A stretch of DNA of 42,791 bases from Syntrophaceae bacterium (GTDB lineage Bacteria > Desulfobacterota > Syntrophia > Syntrophales > UBA5619). The position numbers and the translations under genes are program-made. The DNA is taken from positions 2,851 to 45,641 of the forward strand of contig PLLC01000059.1 in the NCBI GenBank assembly GCA_003141195.1. Reading direction: 5' to 3'. The stretch's first letter is position 1; every line of letters begins with the position of its first letter. The notes beneath the pieces were generated by a model, which was not told the DNA's origin, ran no database searches, and was given only the letters and a program-made list of their open reading frames with translations. Below, in pieces: positions 8,144 through 16,626 of this stretch.

Positions 8144-9803
8144 AAGACTCCACCGCTTTTATCGAAACGTCTGTTTTTCCGGCCTTGCGTTGGAAAACGA
8201 TGTTCTTCCGCCACTCGTCGCTCATTTCCGGATAATCTTCCCGGTTATGGGAGCCGCGGCTTTCCGTTCTGAGGAGCGCCGCCTGCAGGATCAGCCGCCC
8301 CACAGTATGGATGTTCCGCGTCTCGAAGAGCCCTGCCATCGCACCGAAGGAGCGGTTTTCCAAGATGCAGAGAAGATCGAGCTTCTTTTGCCCGATTTCG
8401 TCCATGACCTTGAGGGCCTTGCGCAGCCCCTCCTCGTTGCGGATGACGCCGGCATAGCGGCTCATCAATTCCGTGATTTCCTTTTTCACCTCGCGGTAAT
8501 CGAACCCATTGTCCCGGTTCCAATGGGCGGCGATGCCCTGCGCGGTCTTCCCGACGATTTCCGGAGAAACGGCGGGCAGGTCGGTGGAGAGGGCTCGTCT
8601 CGACGCCTGCGCCCCCGCTATCGCACCGAAAACCTGCGTTTCCGTGAGGGCGTTTCCGGGCAGGCGGTTGGCGCCCATCGTGCCCGACTGCGCCTCGCCC
8701 GCGGCATACAGTCCTACGACCCCGGTTTCGCAGCGCTCGTTGATGACAATGCCGCCCATGAAATAGTGGGCGCCCGGCGCCCATTCGTAGGACTGCCACG
8801 TGGGATCGAAATTCAAGGAGGCGCAGGCCTGCATGAAGGCCTTGAATTTCATAAGCGTCTCTCTGGGGACGCCGGAGAAGTCTCCGTAAACGCCGCCGTG
8901 GGGGGATGCCCTTCCCTCCAGGATCTCTTTCTGGGTGCATCGGGCGACCTCGGCGCGGGACACCTGTTCCGCCTTGTCGGGATGGTATTTCTTCATGTAG
9001 CGCTCGCACAGGCCGTTGTAGAATCGCCCTCCGATCGTTACACCGCCATCGCCCGGAGGGGGCATGCCCCGCATCGTTTCCGGGCGGATCATGCAGGCCC
9101 GGCTCTGGACAAACTCCATGTCGGACAGTTGCGTCCCCGCTTCATAGGCCAGCGCGCATCCGTCACCCGTGATGCCGGACAGATTGGTCGTCAAAGAAAA
9201 CAAGTTTCCCGCCCCTCCCGTCGCGATCACAACGGATTTGGCCTGAACGATAAGAAGGGTTTCCCGGTCGATTTCCAGCGCTGCCGCGCCGCAGACGGCG
9301 CCTTCTTGCCGCAACAGATCGATCACCATCACGTGCTCGAGGACCTCGATGCCGAGCCGGGCGGCTTCCCGGACCAGCCCCTTGAAGAACCCGCCATTGT
9401 AACGGTCGCCGGCGAGCATTGCCCGGGGCATGGCGTTGCCCGGATAGGGGAATAAGTCATATCGGCCTCCCACCTTGTCGAACGCTGTGCCGTAACGCTC
9501 GACTTCCAGCGCCCGCTCCGGGCCTAAGTCGGCGAGCAACCGGACCAGCTTGGGGTTGTTGAGGTAGTGACCGCCCTTGAGGGTGTCTTCATAATGAGAG
9601 TCTCGACTGTCCTTCTTATCGATGGCCGCAGAGATGGCGCCCATTGCAATGGCCGTAATACAACCCGAGGGGTAGTCGCCCTTGGACACAACGAGGACCT
9701 TGGCGCCCAGGTTGCGGGCCTCGATAGCGGCCCGGATTCCCGCGCCGCCCGCGCCGATGACGAGGACGTCGGTCGAAATCGTCCGCTGTTTCAATGTTTC
9801 CAT
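8139..9803 (-). CDS. FAD-dependent oxidoreductase, fumarate reductase/succinate dehydrogenase flavoprotein type
   Basis: 554 residues from the ATG at 9803, chosen because GGAGGAG lies six bases upstream; the frame stays open 12 codons further but without support. The N-terminus has the FAD dinucleotide-binding motif VLVIGAGGAGIRAA. The middle carries HYFMGGIVINERCETGVVGLYAAGE and GANRLPGNALTETQVFG. The C-terminal domain ends with the usual SRGSHNREDYPEM. These are the marks of the SdhA/FrdA/NadB/AprA family. No iron-sulfur or membrane subunits lie next to it, so it is a soluble lone flavoprotein, or its partner is elsewhere. It lies in an operon with a PrpF-like isomerase, an enolase-family protein and a CoA-transferase, which suggests oxidation or reduction of an unsaturated di- or tricarboxylic acid. 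Confidence 0.87.
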   Translation of the reverse strand: METLKQRTISTDVLVIGAGGAGIRAAIEARNLGAKVLVVSKGDYPSGCITAIAMGAISAAIDKKDSRDSHYEDTLKGGHYLNNPKLVRLLADLGPERALEVERYGTAFDKVGGRYDLFPYPGNAMPRAMLAGDRYNGGFFKGLVREAARLGIEVLEHVMVIDLLRQEGAVCGAAALEIDRETLLIVQAKSVVIATGGAGNLFSLTTNLSGITGDGCALAYEAGTQLSDMEFVQSRACMIRPETMRGMPPPGDGGVTIGGRFYNGLCERYMKKYHPDKAEQVSRAEVARCTQKEILEGRASPHGGVYGDFSGVPRETLMKFKAFMQACASLNFDPTWQSYEWAPGAHYFMGGIVINERCETGVVGLYAAGEAQSGTMGANRLPGNALTETQVFGAIAGAQASRRALSTDLPAVSPEIVGKTAQGIAAHWNRDNGFDYREVKKEITELMSRYAGVIRNEEGLRKALKVMDEIGQKKLDLLCILENRSFGAMAGLFETRNIHTVGRLILQAALLRTESRGSHNREDYPEMSDEWRKNIVFQRKAGKTDVSIKAVESS

Positions 9804-9896
9804 ATCTGCTCCTCCGGGCGGAGTCGGCCCGCCCAACAAGCCTTTACAAAAGGCCCATCCGCTGAGATGACCGCAAGCGCTCGATCCTGCCGCCTA

Positions 9897-11057
9897 TCAT
9901 TTCAGCGTGGACTTGGGAATGTAGGCATACCCTCGAATCAGGCAGCGCGCCGTTCTGTCTACGGTTGCCCTCTTCAGCACAAAGCCGCCCTTTTCCCGGA
10001 CCACCTTTCCCTCGGGGGCGATGACGCCGGCCGAATGGCCGATACGCAGCTCCCCACGCTCCACAATGTCTTTTCGCGCAAGCTGGTTGGCGATCGTGCC
10101 GGGAATCATCGCGGCCGCCACGGTGCATACGGTGCCTGTTACGGGATAGGTCAAGTGCATCTTCTGCATGAACAGCAGTCGTACGACAAGGTCCACCGAC
10201 TTCTCGGGAATCTTCTTGCCCGTTGTCCAGTCATTATAGTCCATTGGGGGGGCGCAGATGGCGAAAAAGGGGCTGTAGGGAACTTCATGGGTCGCCTTCC
10301 GCCAATCCTTGCAGAGGCCCATGACCTGGGCGGAGACGCTGCGGATTTTTTCAATTTTCTGCAGCAGCTTCTTATCGGCGTCGATCTGTTGGGGCGTCTC
10401 GTTGCCTTTGAGGCCCAGGGCCTCTGCCCGGATGAAGACCGTGGGGATCGCGGCGTCCACGAGCGATACCTCGAAAGCGCCTTCCCCTTCGACCTTGATC
10501 GTGTTCGTCACCCTGCCCGTGGGAAGGAGCTTCCCGGTGAGGGATCCCGCGCTGTCCGCCCAGTCCAGGATGATTTTAGCGCCGGTTCCCGGTACGCCGT
10601 CGATTCTGTGCTTGCCCTCCACTGCCGCATGCTTCCCCTTCACGGGGACTTCCGCGACGATTACCTTTCCCGTATTGACCTGGTGGATCCGGACCTTGGT
10701 GATTGGCTCAACGGCTTCTAACAGTCCCTCGTCGATAGCGAAGGGTCCGACGGCTGCGGAGACGTTGCCGCAGTTGGATTTCCAGTCGATCATCGGTTCG
10801 ACCATGCTGACCTGGCCGAAAAGATAGTCCACGTCGCAGTCCGGGCGCGTGGAAGGGCCGATGACCGCCACCTTGCTGGTGAGCAACTCCGCCCCGCCCA
10901 AGCCGTCGATTTCCCGCAGATCGGGGGCGCCGAAGACGCGCATGATTACCTTGTCCCTCAGGGCCTTGTCCTGCGGCAGATCGTTCCGATGAAAAAAAAT
11001 GCCCTTGCTCGTTCCGCCACGCATGATCGTGCAGCGAATTAGTTCCTGGATTTCCAT
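9897..11057 (-). CDS. prpF: PrpF-family isomerase (aconitate/oxalomesaconate type)
   Basis: 386 residues, normal for PrpF proteins, which shift a double bond in methylaconitate, 4-oxalomesaconate or similar acids through two diaminopimelate-epimerase-like halves. The N-terminal signature IRCTIMRGGTSKGIFF (7-22) and the catalytic-type SNCGNVSAAVGPFAI (C96) are present; HLTYPVTGTVCTVAAA lies in the second half. The longer frame to 11213 adds 52 unlikely residues. I take the ATG at 11057 because of the family N-terminus and GGAGG ahead of it. First gene of the four-gene minus-strand operon; the 93-base gap to the flavoprotein is short enough for co-transcription. Confidence 0.86.
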   Translation of the reverse strand: MEIQELIRCTIMRGGTSKGIFFHRNDLPQDKALRDKVIMRVFGAPDLREIDGLGGAELLTSKVAVIGPSTRPDCDVDYLFGQVSMVEPMIDWKSNCGNVSAAVGPFAIDEGLLEAVEPITKVRIHQVNTGKVIVAEVPVKGKHAAVEGKHRIDGVPGTGAKIILDWADSAGSLTGKLLPTGRVTNTIKVEGEGAFEVSLVDAAIPTVFIRAEALGLKGNETPQQIDADKKLLQKIEKIRSVSAQVMGLCKDWRKATHEVPYSPFFAICAPPMDYNDWTTGKKIPEKSVDLVVRLLFMQKMHLTYPVTGTVCTVAAAMIPGTIANQLARKDIVERGELRIGHSAGVIAPEGKVVREKGGFVLKRATVDRTARCLIRGYAYIPKSTLK

Positions 11058-11485
11058 ACGAGGTTCCTCCTTATTGTACATAGACATTCGTTGTCGGATG
11101 ATACGGGAAATAGAACGACTCGGTCGATTCGCGGAGGCGCCCATATTCCAATAATTATATATCCTACAACGACACCTGTGGTTTAGAATAGATTTTCGTT
11201 TTCTATGGGACAAGTATGCATTGTAGTTTCTCTTTTGGATTCCGATGACTAAACAAATGGCCTCGTCAACGTCCTATTTTCTCAGGGAAGGACCCTTTTC
11301 AAACGGTTGAGACAGTACCGATGAAAATTTATTTGTCAAGAATAATTTTTTATCCCTGGATAAACGACCCTCTGCGACAAGAGCAAAATAATCTTGAGTA
11401 TTTCAAGGCGAGGCGGTCAAGCGATGTCTGCAGACCGTGAGGCCTCTCGACGAAGCCGGGGTTACATATCGATGGATTGCCGCGG
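11058..11485. other. Upstream region of the prpF operon
   Basis: About 430 bases without a gene. On the minus strand TTGACA (11336-11331 region) has no matching -10. A better but still weak pair is TTGTCC with TATTCT, 17 bases apart, near 11215-11185. No operator-like repeat stands out. I cannot assign the promoter with confidence. Confidence 0.3.
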
Positions 11486-11664
11486 AAGCTTGACGATCCC
11501 GTAAAAAGTCTAAAAGTCGCGAAAACGGGACGGATTCGTAAGAAGGCCGCAGGCAAGGCGCGCGAATCCTGAGGAATGCGGCGTACTTTGGCGTACGCCG
11601 CAATGACGAGGGATGAAGCGCAACGCAGCGCAGCATCCGGACTTTTTACGAATCCGTCAAGCTT
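11486..11664. repeat. Miniature inverted-repeat element (copy 2)
   Basis: A 167-bp element (11492-11658) ends in GACGATCCCGTAAAAAGTC on the left and, read from the other strand, GACGGATTCGTAAAAAGTC on the right (15 of 19 identical). AAGCTT flanks it on both sides, extending the inverted repeat to 11486-11664. Inside is a second palindrome around GCGGCGTACTTTGGCGTACGCCGC. The ends match those of copy 1 at 3029-3161, although the inner sequence differs. It encodes nothing and probably moves with a transposase elsewhere in the genome. Confidence 0.75.
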
Positions 11665-11763
11665 GCACCGTGCGGCCACCTGCGGGCAAAGCCGTAAAGG
11701 GGGAAGAGGTCGCTCAGAAAAAGCCGAGAGACTCAGGGGAAAACCGGAAAGAAATCAGGAAAA

Positions 11764-11820
11764 GGGAGATCATCCGCATCGGCGAGGAGGAGGGCGCCTG
11801 GACCTGACGGATGATCCCCC
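11764..11820 (-). terminator. Stem-loop downstream of the ZraP-like gene
   Basis: GGGAGATCATCCG (11764-11776) and CGGATGATCCCCC (11808-11820) pair at 12 of 13 positions around a 31-base loop. It begins 26 bases after the stop codon of the periplasmic protein gene. Following bases on the minus strand are only moderately T-rich, so termination is likely but not certain. Confidence 0.5.
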
Positions 11821-11845
11821 TGTTGTTGTTATGGTTTACTGGTTA

Positions 11846-12349
11846 TTAAAACCCCGGACCGCCAAAGCATCCTGCACCGCCCGACGCCCCGGGACCGAAC
11901 CCGTGCATGGGACCGCGCCCGTGGCCGAAACTGCGACCTTGACCGAAGGATCCAATCTTCTCCTTCTGTTCAGGCGTGAGAACCTTCGCGGCCGCCAGAC
12001 GGAAGGCCGTAATCTTGTCCTCCATCTGATCTCGGAGGGACCGCATCTCCTTCTGGGCCGCCGTGATCTTTGCCTGATCCGGATTCGGTTCCAGCCAGAG
12101 TTTCCGGATCTCATCCCGTTTGGTGAACATCTGTTTTTGAAGGGGTTTCATCTCTTTCCACTGGGCATCCCGGATCTCTTTGATCTTCGCCGTCTGCTCC
12201 GCCGTCAGGTTCAACCCGGCCGGCCCCTGAAAATCGCCCCGCGCGCAGGGACCATAACCCGGACCCCGCCCCCAGCCGAAGGCGAAGGCCGTGGTTGCAA
12301 CCGCCGCCGCAAAGAGCACGGCCATGACTATCAACGTTACTTTCTTCAT
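11846..12349 (-). CDS. ZraP/Spy/CpxP-like periplasmic metal-stress protein
   Basis: 167 residues from the ATG at 12349, which has AGGGAGA seven bases upstream; the frame runs 44 codons further but into the promoter. Residues 1-23 form a signal peptide (MKKVTLIVMAVLFAAA...TAFA) with cleavage after AFA. Residues ~45-130 are the long helical heavy-metal-resistance/Spy domain: LNLTAEQTAKIKEIRDAQW, then MKPLQKQMFTKRDEIRKLW, with a later LTPEQKEKI repeat. The C-terminus is glycine-rich with scattered histidines and a cysteine (GHGRGPMHGFGPG), a plausible metal-binding tail. ZraP is a zinc-binding periplasmic chaperone that damps its own two-component system. The divergent ZraS/ZraR-like pair and the sigma-54 promoter between them fit that role. 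Confidence 0.85.
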   Translation of the reverse strand: MKKVTLIVMAVLFAAAVATTAFAFGWGRGPGYGPCARGDFQGPAGLNLTAEQTAKIKEIRDAQWKEMKPLQKQMFTKRDEIRKLWLEPNPDQAKITAAQKEMRSLRDQMEDKITAFRLAAAKVLTPEQKEKIGSFGQGRSFGHGRGPMHGFGPGASGGAGCFGGPGF

Positions 12350-12442
12350 TTTCGTTCTCCCTAAATTACGTTTTTTATTTTCTATATTTTCCAGCGAAAC
12401 CCGATTTCGGAGGTTCGCGGACTCCATTTTGTCTCTCTTCAG

Positions 12443-12458
12443 AGCAACAGCCATGCCA
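12443..12458 (-). promoter_or_regulatory. Sigma-54 (-24/-12) promoter of the ZraP-like gene
   Basis: On the minus strand TGGCAT-GGCTG-TTGCT (12458-12443) keeps the invariant GG and GC ten bases apart and differs from the consensus at one position. Transcription would start near 12433, 84 bases before the gene. The adjacent response regulator is a sigma-54 activator, which supports the call. Confidence 0.75.
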
Positions 12459-12554
12459 AAATGCATGCAAAATGCTAACATACTGGAATCGTTAATCTAT
12501 ATTGTTTTTCTGCCGAACCGCGCCCCTGACTTCCCCGACCCGTCACAGAAAAAT

Positions 12555-12604
12555 GTGGATCATAAGTATCCACTTGTGGTATCCAGTTGCCTAACAAGTA
12601 TCCA
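12555..12604. promoter_or_regulatory. Likely enhancer sites for the NtrC-type regulator
   Basis: A palindrome GTGGAT-N7-ATCCAC (12555-12573) is followed by further TATCCA copies at 12580 and 12599, the first being at 12567. The cluster lies roughly 110-160 bases upstream of the sigma-54 promoter, the usual distance for binding sites of NtrC-family activators. Confidence 0.5.
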
Positions 12605-12733
12605 GGCACAGGTTATAGAGAAATCCCCGGCCCGCCGCGGGGGCGAGCTTTTCCCTCAACGGCATGGGTTTTTTCCTTCCATCAGTGAAAGAAAACGGGA
12701 ATCTTTCAACACCTGACCGGCGAAGGGAACCGC

Positions 12734-14545
12734 ATGAACGGCAAGCGATACGGAAAGAAACGCGTTTGGGTGATGATCCCGCCTTGGCTGATCATCGGGG
12801 CGGTCGTGATCCTCGTCCCGGTCTTCATCTTCATGACCATCGAGAACATCAACCGGCAGAAGGAACAGACAACGCGCCTCCTCGTGGAGAAGGGGGCGGC
12901 CCTGATCCGTTCCTTTGAGGCGGGCGCCCGGACGGGGCTCGGGCTGCACTGGGGCGGCTTCCAGCTCCAGAAGCTCCTCATGGAGACGGCCGAGCAGCCG
13001 GATATCGACTACCTGATCGTGACCAACACCCGGGGAACGATCCTGGCCGACAGCGACCCCCTGCGGATCGGCGCGATCTACGGCCAGGACCTCGACCTGG
13101 CGAAGATCGCCGGTTCCGAGAAGCTCGCCTGGCGGCAGGCCCCGAACAGCGAAGGGGCGGACACCTTCGAAGTCTATCGCCGGTTTGCACCGACGAGAGA
13201 TCCCCTCCCGGGATTTCCCGACCCGTTCTCGGTGCGATCGCCGCTGGAGGTGCCCCCTCCCGGATCTGCGGGCCCTCCCCCGCCGAGCCCGCCTGCCGCA
13301 TCGGAATCGGATCCGCCGGGCCTGGTCATCTTTGTCGGCCTGAACATGGGACCGATCACGGCGGCCCATGAGGAGGACATCCGCCATACGATCTGGATGG
13401 CCATCCTCTTTCTTCTCATCGGCTGCGCGGGAATCATCTCGCTTCTCCTCGCCCAGGGCTACCGCGCGGCGCGGAGCTCCCTCTCCCGGATTAAGGCCTT
13501 CTCCGACAGCCTCGTGGAGAACATGCCGATCGGCCTTGTTGCCACCGACGCCGGAGGAAGGCTGATCGCTTTCAACCAGACGGCGGAGGCGATTCTCAAA
13601 CGTACCGCCGGGGAGGTCCTCGGGAAGCCGGCGGAGGAGATCCTTCCGGGAAGCTGCCGGGAGCTTTTCCGGACGCTCGCCGCGGAGCGGCGGCTCATCG
13701 AGCGGGAAATCGATTGCGCTGTAGCGGAGGGCCGGACGATCCCACTCGAGGTGATCGCAACGACGCTCCGCGAGGAGGACGGCGCCTTCCTCGGCCACGT
13801 CATCCTCTTCCGGGACATGACGGAGATCCGCCGCCTCGAAGAGGAGGTCGCCCGGAGCCGGCGACTCGCCTCCCTGGGGAGCCTCGCCGCCGGCGTCGCC
13901 CACGAGATCCGGAATCCGCTCAGTTCGATCAAGGGATTCGCCTCCTACTTTCGGGAGCGCTACCGGGACAATCCTGAAGACCGGGAGACGGCGGAGGTGA
14001 TGATCCGCGAGGTGGACCGGCTGAACCGCGTCATCACGCAACTCCTCGAATTCGCGCGGCCGCTGACGATGGACCGCGTCCCGACCCCGCTTCCGGCGGT
14101 GATCCGCCACGCCCTGAAGATGGTCGAAGGCGAGGCCCGCAAAAAGGGGGTCACCCTCGAAACGGACCTCTCTGCGGAGATCGGGGAGGTCCCCCTCGAC
14201 GCCGATCGGATGACCCAGGTTTTCCTGAACCTCTGCCTGAACGCCATCGCGGCAATGGAGGCGGGGGGCGTCCTCCGCGTCTCCCTCGCCCGGCGGGACG
14301 AACGGACCGTCCGAATCACGGTCGCCGATACCGGCATCGGCATCCCCAAAGAGGACCTCCCCCGGGTTTTCGACCCCTATTTCACGACCCGATCATCGGG
14401 AACGGGACTCGGGCTCGCGATCGTCCATAAGATCGTCGAGGCCCACGGCGGCGAGGTCCGTCTGGAGAGCGAACCCGGCAGAGGCACGACGGCGACCATC
14501 CTCCTGCCGAAAAAAACGGAAGTCGAAAAGGTGATCCATTCATGA
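12734..14545 (+). CDS. ZraS/AtoS-like membrane sensor histidine kinase with PAS domain
   Basis: 603 residues. The first membrane segment is at ~12-36 and the second at ~219-240. Between them is a periplasmic sensor region of about 180 residues that ends in a proline-rich insert (173-195). A PAS domain follows (~258-365, starting SLVENMPIGLVATDAGG), then the dimerisation domain with phosphoacceptor H390 in GVAHEIRNPLSSIKG. The ATPase domain has N503 in the N box, DTGIGIP at 532-538 and GTGLGLAIV at 556-564. It should autophosphorylate in response to an envelope signal, likely metal, and pass phosphate to the regulator encoded next, whose start overlaps its stop (ATGA). The ATG follows GAAGGGAA. 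Confidence 0.9.
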   Translation: MNGKRYGKKRVWVMIPPWLIIGAVVILVPVFIFMTIENINRQKEQTTRLLVEKGAALIRSFEAGARTGLGLHWGGFQLQKLLMETAEQPDIDYLIVTNTRGTILADSDPLRIGAIYGQDLDLAKIAGSEKLAWRQAPNSEGADTFEVYRRFAPTRDPLPGFPDPFSVRSPLEVPPPGSAGPPPPSPPAASESDPPGLVIFVGLNMGPITAAHEEDIRHTIWMAILFLLIGCAGIISLLLAQGYRAARSSLSRIKAFSDSLVENMPIGLVATDAGGRLIAFNQTAEAILKRTAGEVLGKPAEEILPGSCRELFRTLAAERRLIEREIDCAVAEGRTIPLEVIATTLREEDGAFLGHVILFRDMTEIRRLEEEVARSRRLASLGSLAAGVAHEIRNPLSSIKGFASYFRERYRDNPEDRETAEVMIREVDRLNRVITQLLEFARPLTMDRVPTPLPAVIRHALKMVEGEARKKGVTLETDLSAEIGEVPLDADRMTQVFLNLCLNAIAAMEAGGVLRVSLARRDERTVRITVADTGIGIPKEDLPRVFDPYFTTRSSGTGLGLAIVHKIVEAHGGEVRLESEPGRGTTATILLPKKTEVEKVIHS

Positions 14546-16011
14546 AGGCAAAAAATTCGATTCTCGTGGCGGATGACGACCGCGCCCACCGGACGATGCT
14601 CCGGACGCTCCTTTCGGGCTGGGGGTACGCGATCACGGAGGCCGACGACGGCGGGAGCGCCGTCGCGGCGGTGCAGAGTCGGCCCTTCGACCTGATCCTG
14701 ATGGACATCCGGATGATCAAGGTTTCGGGCCTCGCGGCGCTTGCCGAGATCAAGGCTTTCAACCCGGCGATTCCCGTCGTCATCATGACGGCCTACGCAT
14801 CCGTGGAGACGGCCGTGGAGGCGCTCAAGAAGGGGGCCTACGACTACCTGACCAAGCCGCTCGATTTCGACGAACTCCGCCTCACCCTGGAGCGGGCGAT
14901 GGAGCACAGCCGCTTGAAGGAGGAGAACCGCCTCCTGAAGGAGAGCCTGGGCGATCGCTTCGACCGGCGGAACCTGATCGGACGCTCCGACGCCATGACC
15001 CGGCTCCTGGACACCGCGTCCCAGGTCGCCCCCTCTGAGGCGACGGTCCTCGTCACCGGCGAGTCGGGGACGGGCAAGGAGATGATCGCGGGGCTCATCC
15101 ACTTCAACAGCCTCCGGAAGGAGCGCCCCTTTATTAAATTCAACTGCGCAGCGATCGCTGAGACCCTTCTGGAATCGGAACTCTTCGGCCACGAAAGGGG
15201 GGCCTTCACCGGGGCCGACCGGCGGAAGGAGGGGAAGTTCCGCCAGGCCGACGGGGGAAGCCTCTTTCTGGACGAAGTGAGCGAGATGTCCCTCGGGATG
15301 CAGGTGAAACTCCTCCGCGTCCTCCAGGAGCGGGAGATCACCCGCGTCGGCGGCGAGGAAGTGATCAAAATCGATGTCCGCCTCATCGCCGCGACGAACC
15401 GGGACCTCCTGAAGGAGATCACGGCCGGGCGCTTCCGCGAGGACCTCTTCTACCGGCTGAATGTCGTCACGCTCCGCGTCCCGCCGCTCCGGGAGAGGAT
15501 TGAGGACATTCCGCTTCTGTCCCAGGATTTCCTCGCCCGCTTCGCCGAAAAGAACCATAAGACGATCAAGGGGTTCACCCCGCAGGCGATGGATCGGCTG
15601 CTCCGCCACCCCTGGCCCGGAAACGTCCGGGAACTGATGAATGCCGTGGAGCGCGGGGTTGTCCTCTCTCAGGGGGAGTACCTCGACGAGGCGGAGCTGG
15701 CCCTTCTCCCGCCGGAGAAAGCCTCCGCGGCGGCGCCGGAAGCTCTCCCACCACCCGCCGCAACGGTCGGGACGACGTCCGCTCCGTGGAATGCGGCCAC
15801 TGCTATGACGATTCCGGGCGGCGCGGCGGCGATCGGGAAAGCCGAAACAGCCACCCCCGGCGCTGAGACCGCCTCCCTCGAGGAGGTGGAGCGGGAGACG
15901 ATCCTCCGGACGCTCACCGCCAGCGGCGGCAACAAGAGCGAGGCCGCCCGCCGCCTCGGCATCACCCGCCGGACCCTTCATCAAAAGCTCCGAAAATACG
16001 GGATGATGTAA
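14542..16011 (+). CDS. ZraR/NtrC-family sigma-54-dependent response regulator
   Basis: 489 residues with three domains. Receiver (1-~125): DDD at 11-13, phosphoacceptor D55 in LILMDIRM, and K107-region KPLD. AAA+ sigma-54 activation domain (~145-380): Walker A GESGTGKE, the sigma-54-contacting GAFTGAD loop, Walker B GSLFLDEV, and the arginine-finger region ending WPGNVRELMN. A loosely conserved Ala/Pro-rich linker (~400-450) precedes a Fis-type helix-turn-helix (NKSEAARRLGITRRTLHQKL). It overlaps the kinase gene by four bases, so the two are translationally coupled. The expected target is the sigma-54 promoter upstream of the divergent ZraP-like gene. Confidence 0.92.
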   Translation: MKAKNSILVADDDRAHRTMLRTLLSGWGYAITEADDGGSAVAAVQSRPFDLILMDIRMIKVSGLAALAEIKAFNPAIPVVIMTAYASVETAVEALKKGAYDYLTKPLDFDELRLTLERAMEHSRLKEENRLLKESLGDRFDRRNLIGRSDAMTRLLDTASQVAPSEATVLVTGESGTGKEMIAGLIHFNSLRKERPFIKFNCAAIAETLLESELFGHERGAFTGADRRKEGKFRQADGGSLFLDEVSEMSLGMQVKLLRVLQEREITRVGGEEVIKIDVRLIAATNRDLLKEITAGRFREDLFYRLNVVTLRVPPLRERIEDIPLLSQDFLARFAEKNHKTIKGFTPQAMDRLLRHPWPGNVRELMNAVERGVVLSQGEYLDEAELALLPPEKASAAAPEALPPPAATVGTTSAPWNAATAMTIPGGAAAIGKAETATPGAETASLEEVERETILRTLTASGGNKSEAARRLGITRRTLHQKLRKYGMM

Positions 16012-16182
16012 ACAGGCAACCCCTCTTTGGGCAATACCATTCCCGATTTCATCGAGGCATCGACCCTCCTGGACAAGCCCGACTTTCCGCGGTCCAACGA
16101 AGGCCGTGCCTCAGAAAGCGGTTTTCAAACGGCCGCCGTCATGATAAAGGCAGCGTCGAATCACTAAGAAGGAGGTTCAAGC

Positions 16183-16626
16183 GTGTCACTGGTTGGAAAA
16201 AATATCGACGCCTTCTGCTTGCGTTGTCAGCTCACCCTGGCCCACATCGTCCTGTATGAGGTGGGGGGGCTGGTCCGCGGTGTGAAGTGCAAGACCTGCG
16301 GGACTGAACACCGCTACCACGGACCGGCGCCGGAAAAGAGGCTTTCCATTCCGGCCGTCCGGCAGAGCGGTATGGCGCCGACGGCCCGGCCGCGAACGGT
16401 CCGCCCGGCGGACGCGAGGCAGTGGGAGGCGCAAAATGCCGCGATAACGCCGGATGTTGTCGTCTGGGATTACAAACTGACGGAATGCTATGAGAAGGGC
16501 GATGTGCTCACCCATCCGAGCTTCGGCCGCGGTTTCGTCGAGTCGATCACGGCGGATGGTATGGAGGTCCTCTTCGGGAAGGGTCGGAAACGGATGGCAA
16601 TGAACCGCCCGGAGACCGGTTCATGA
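16183..16626 (+). CDS. Zinc-ribbon hypothetical protein
   Basis: 147 residues starting at GTG with a strong GAAGGAGG ahead. The N-terminus has a zinc ribbon with two CxxC knuckles (C12-LR-C15 and C36-KT-C39) and TEHRYHG after it. A variable basic/proline linker (~48-85) follows. The C-terminal part, YEKGDVLTHPSFGRGFVESI plus a short strand-rich tail, resembles the small barrel seen in CarD- or Tudor-like modules. I do not know a function; a nucleic-acid or RNA-polymerase contact is only a guess. Its stop overlaps the next gene's start (ATGA), so the two are co-translated. Confidence 0.75.
   Translation: MSLVGKNIDAFCLRCQLTLAHIVLYEVGGLVRGVKCKTCGTEHRYHGPAPEKRLSIPAVRQSGMAPTARPRTVRPADARQWEAQNAAITPDVVVWDYKLTECYEKGDVLTHPSFGRGFVESITADGMEVLFGKGRKRMAMNRPETGS

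Noticed and set aside
11576-12364. Plus-strand frame of 262 codons opposite the ZraP-like gene
   Set aside because: It is a shadow of the real minus-strand gene, which has a signal peptide and known domain; base composition explains the open frame.
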